41,836 bases of DNA, from positions 1 to 41,836 of the forward strand of contig NZ_JAAIYB010000014.1 in NCBI RefSeq assembly GCF_010894475.1, given 5' to 3'. This DNA comes from Myxococcus vastator. Lineage in GTDB: Bacteria > Myxococcota > Myxococcia > Myxococcales > Myxococcaceae. Made by a program: the position numbers and the translations under genes. Shown here one piece after another: positions 37,354 to 41,836 of the stretch; positions within the stretch are counted from its first letter, which is position 1; each line of letters opens with the position of its first letter. The notes below the pieces were generated by a model that was not told where the DNA came from, made no database searches, and saw nothing but the letters and a program-made list of their open reading frames with translations.

Positions 37354-38465
37354 AGGTTCGGGACCTGGCCCTGCAAGGGGCCCTGGCGGCGGCCGCGCTG
37401 GTCGCGGCGTTCGTCGTCTGGCAGCGCGAGCCCTCCGCGGGCCCGGGAGAAGTCACGGTGGTGGATGTCCCAGTGCGCGCGCTGGACAGCATCCGCTACG
37501 AGGACGACTCCCGCTTCGTGGACGTGTTCCGCGATGCCAGCGAGCGCGACCGGCTCTGGGTGCGTCTGGGCCACAAGGCCTCCAAGACGGCCTCCGGCGG
37601 CGCGAGCGCGGGCGCCGCCGATGCGGGTGTGGCTCAGCATGCGACGGACGCGGGCGTGGCCACCGCGGCGGTGGGCACGGACGCGGGCACCCACGCCGCG
37701 CTGGGACCGCCGCCCGTGGCCACGCGTGAGGCGCCGCCCCCGCCGCGTGAGCTGCGCGCCAACGAGGTGGCGGACAAGCTGTTCTCCCGCTTCGCGCCCA
37801 TGCGCGCCATGCGGGCGCTGGGGGAGCTGGACGCGAAGAAGCTGGAGGAGGTCGGCCTGGCCACGTCCCCGCGCAAGCTGACGCTGACGGTGGGCGGCAA
37901 GGCGCGGGTGTTCGCCCTGGCGTCGCCCGCGGGCGGCTGGGGGACGCCGTACCTGCGCAGCGAGGAGGATGGCCGCGTGTACCTGCTGGGCCCGGCGATG
38001 CTGCCGGACCTGGAGAACGCGAGCAGCCGCCTGGTGGACCGCCGGCTGCACACCTTCGACCTGGGGGACTTCGACGCCGTGCGTGTCAGCGCCGGCGGTG
38101 CCACCCGCGCCTTCCGGGCCACGGGCAAGGCGCCGGGCCCGGTCGTCCTGGCGCCGGAGGAGGCGCCGGAGCAGCCGGACGACTTCGCGCGCAACTGGCA
38201 TGACCGCGTGTGGCGGATGATGCCGGTGGATTTGCTCGGCCGCGACGAGCCGCTTCCCGGGGGCGAGCCGCGGGAGTCCTTCCGCGTGGACTACCTGCGC
38301 GCGGGCCAGCCCGTGGGCCACGTCATGGTGGCGAAGGGCGAGGGTGGCTTCTACGCCCGGACCGAGCACACCTCGGGCTGGGCCCGGCTCCACTCCGGGA
38401 TGGAGGCGTTGGCGGAAGAGGCGGCGCGGGTGACGGCGCCCGTGTCCTCCGCTTCCGGGAAGTGA
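37350..38465 (+). CDS. DUF4340-domain membrane-anchored protein
   Basis: 371 residues. One N-terminal hydrophobic helix (about 7-25) anchors a mostly extracytoplasmic protein of the DUF4340 type (VDVPVRALDSIRYED near the start, LTVGGKARVFAL, VYLLGPAMLPDLE). These often follow GldG-like genes, and here the four genes are joined by 4-bp overlaps. An Ala/Gly-rich insert at about residues 85-125 (ASAGAADAGVA and similar) looks like a flexible linker that probably varies between strains. The role within the ABC complex is unknown. It ends 18 bp before the stop of the convergent gas-vesicle-family gene, across a perfect hairpin. Confidence 0.88.
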   Translation: MKVRDLALQGALAAAALVAAFVVWQREPSAGPGEVTVVDVPVRALDSIRYEDDSRFVDVFRDASERDRLWVRLGHKASKTASGGASAGAADAGVAQHATDAGVATAAVGTDAGTHAALGPPPVATREAPPPPRELRANEVADKLFSRFAPMRAMRALGELDAKKLEEVGLATSPRKLTLTVGGKARVFALASPAGGWGTPYLRSEEDGRVYLLGPAMLPDLENASSRLVDRRLHTFDLGDFDAVRVSAGGATRAFRATGKAPGPVVLAPEEAPEQPDDFARNWHDRVWRMMPVDLLGRDEPLPGGEPRESFRVDYLRAGQPVGHVMVAKGEGGFYARTEHTSGWARLHSGMEALAEEAARVTAPVSSASGK

Positions 38466-38471
38466 CGCGCG

Positions 38472-38493
38472 GGGGACCTGGGCTCAGGTCCCC
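38472..38493. terminator. Hairpin between convergent operons
   Basis: GGGGACCT and AGGTCCCC form a perfect 8-bp stem around GGGCTC; it spans the stop codon of the GvpL/F-family gene and lies 6 bp after the DUF4340 stop. There is no T-run on either side. Confidence 0.55.
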
Positions 38494-39329
38494 ACCGCGT
38501 CCACTTCACGCAGGCCCAGGTGCACGTCCACGAAGCTGTAGGGCGCCCAGGGGCCGGTGAAGCGGAACGTGTACGTGTCCGAGCGCGCGGCCAGGGAGCG
38601 GACCTTCGCCTCGAAGGACTCCAGCCGTGCCCGCTCCACGAGGAAGGCCGCGTTGAGCAGCATCCGCTCACCCACGGGGGGATGCTCGCGCGTGGCGGCG
38701 GCACGGGGGCGCAGGCCTTCCAGCAGCGCCCGCATGTCTCGCCCGGCGCGGTCCTCCACGGCGGCCTCCAAGCGGCGCTCGTGCTCGGCCTCCGGCTCCG
38801 CGTCGCGCCGGTGAAGCCGGGCGTCTTCCAGCACCAACCGCTGGGCGAGGTGCTCGCGGTGCCAGAGCACCTTCAGGCCCAACTCCACCTTGCCCTCCAG
38901 CGCGTCCAGCACGCCGGACAGCGCGTCATGGGCCGTGCGCAGCACCGCTCGGACCTGGGCCTCGGAGGCCATGACGGTGCCGAAGGCCACGGGGAGCACG
39001 GTGTGCTCACGGAGCAGGGCTTCGGTGACGCGCTGGTGCCCGAGCAGGTGCGCCCGCGTCGGGTCCACCACGCGGCCGGGGGCCACGGACACCATGGCGG
39101 CGAGGCCGGCCTCGCTCACCGCGTACACCTGGGATGGAGCGGCGCCCACGCCGATGCGCCCGACGTCCGGGGGCGCGGAGGCCCGGAGGATGCCGTAGAG
39201 ATACCGGGGCCCGTCGGGCGCCGCCGTCTCCGCCGTGGGAGGCGAAGGCGGTGAGGCCTGGGACGTGCGCCTGTCGCTGCGAGCCGCCCCCTTCCGGGGC
39301 CGTGTCGTCCGGGACATGGTGCGCTTCAC
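38484..39329 (-). CDS. GvpL/GvpF-family protein (gas-vesicle family, stand-alone)
   Basis: 281 residues. After a disordered basic and Pro-rich N-terminus (about 1-40) comes the GvpL/GvpF domain: YLYGIL, HQRVTEALLREHTVLPVAFGTV, an alpha-helical middle, and the C-terminal FTGPWAPYSFVDV signature. In gas-vesicle clusters these are minor structural or assembly proteins that contact the vesicle shell. No gvpA, gvpN or other gvp gene is nearby. Here it follows a response regulator with a GTGA overlap, so it is probably co-expressed with a two-component system. ATG at 39317 is an alternative start that would drop four residues. Confidence 0.9.
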   Translation of the reverse strand: MKRTMSRTTRPRKGAARSDRRTSQASPPSPPTAETAAPDGPRYLYGILRASAPPDVGRIGVGAAPSQVYAVSEAGLAAMVSVAPGRVVDPTRAHLLGHQRVTEALLREHTVLPVAFGTVMASEAQVRAVLRTAHDALSGVLDALEGKVELGLKVLWHREHLAQRLVLEDARLHRRDAEPEAEHERRLEAAVEDRAGRDMRALLEGLRPRAAATREHPPVGERMLLNAAFLVERARLESFEAKVRSLAARSDTYTFRFTGPWAPYSFVDVHLGLREVDAVGT

Positions 39330-39732
39330 CTCGACGATGCGCCTCCGTGGGTGGCGAGCACGCGGCGGACTTCATCCACCAGCGCGTCCGGCAGGCAGGG
39401 CTTGGTGACGAAGGAGTCGCAGCCCGCGCCCTTGGCTTCGTCGGACTGCCCCGTCATCGCATGGCCCGTGAGCGCCACCACGGGGATGGCGCGCGTGCGG
39501 TCGTCGCCCTTCAGCCGCCGCGTCGCCTCCCAGCCGTCCATGACGGGCAGCGACAGGTCCATGAGGATGATGTCGGGCCGCAGCTCGAAGGCCTTGTCCA
39601 GCGCCTCCTGGCCATTCTTGGCCTCGGCGACGCGGAAGCCCGAGAACTCCAGGTACTCGGCGTACATCTCTCGGGCATCTTGATAGTCGTCTACGACGAG
39701 CACGAGGGGCTTCGGGTTCTCAGCTGGGTTCG

Positions 39733-39736
<4 letters not shown>
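39326..39736 (-). CDS. CheY-like single-domain response regulator
   Basis: 136 residues, only a receiver domain. Acidic pocket Asp16/Asp17 (VVDDY), phosphoacceptor Asp60 (LMDLSLP), conserved Thr90 (ALTGH) and Lys112 (VTKPC) are all present, so it should be phosphorylated normally. There is no output domain; it most likely relays or competes for phosphate, or acts by protein contact. The ATG overlaps the stop of the sensor-kinase gene by 4 bp, making that kinase the obvious partner. It also overlaps the GvpL/F-family gene downstream, so all three are translated as a set. Confidence 0.94.

Positions 39737-41836
<2,100 letters not shown>

Noticed and set aside
38484-39329. Gas-vesicle gene cluster
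   Set aside because: Only a GvpL/F-family gene is present; no shell protein or other gvp gene occurs in the window.

Overview
This is a GC-rich, gene-dense stretch of a delta-proteobacterial chromosome, almost certainly from a myxobacterium of the Myxococcaceae (Myxococcus or a close relative). The evidence is a complete five-gene ether-lipid (elb-type) cluster with the multidomain enzyme ElbD, a Myxococcus-specific double-CXXCG immunity protein (SitI6 type), a ferrochelatase with the internal four-cysteine cluster segment, and pervasive 1-4 bp start/stop overlaps. No rRNA, tRNA, CRISPR array, insertion sequence or phage gene was seen.

Layout. 1-5.9 kb: end of an SDR protein lacking its catalytic residues, an RtcB-type RNA ligase, a small membrane protein, then (minus strand) glgC and a GNAT acetyltransferase, and (plus strand) an FHA-GGDEF cyclase followed by a 56-residue membrane peptide. 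6-14.8 kb (minus strand): five co-directional genes (epimerase, HAD phosphatase, LarA-like protein, ElbD, SDR) matching the myxobacterial ether-lipid locus, whose products are needed for fruiting-body formation and sporulation. 14.8-15.1 kb: a structured intergenic region with three spaced repeats, leading into a SWIB-domain basic protein with a strong terminator. 15.7-20.9 kb: treY and glgX/treX, turning alpha-glucan into malto-oligosyltrehalose; together with glgC this makes glycogen/trehalose metabolism a theme. 21-23.5 kb: a TerC/Alx-like transporter, apaG and hemH. 23.4-28.3 kb: a lipoprotein and a SWIM-SNF2 helicase.

28.3-31.3 kb is an accessory island: one sampled line has about 58% GC against about 70% in a flanking line. 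It carries five minus-strand genes: three paralogous multi-pass membrane proteins of unknown family, a SitI6-type immunity protein without its toxin, and a tiny protein, two of the five using TTG starts. I read it as an array of orphan immunity-type genes and the best candidate for undescribed biology here.

31.3-41.8 kb: a Sua5/TsaC enzyme diverges from a TIGR01777 epimerase; a four-gene, 4-bp-overlapped operon encodes a GldA/GldF/GldG-like ABC system plus a DUF4340 protein; and on the minus strand a sensor kinase (cut by the window end), a CheY-like regulator and a lone GvpL/GvpF-family protein form a second tightly overlapped operon. Convergent gene pairs are often separated by perfect hairpins.
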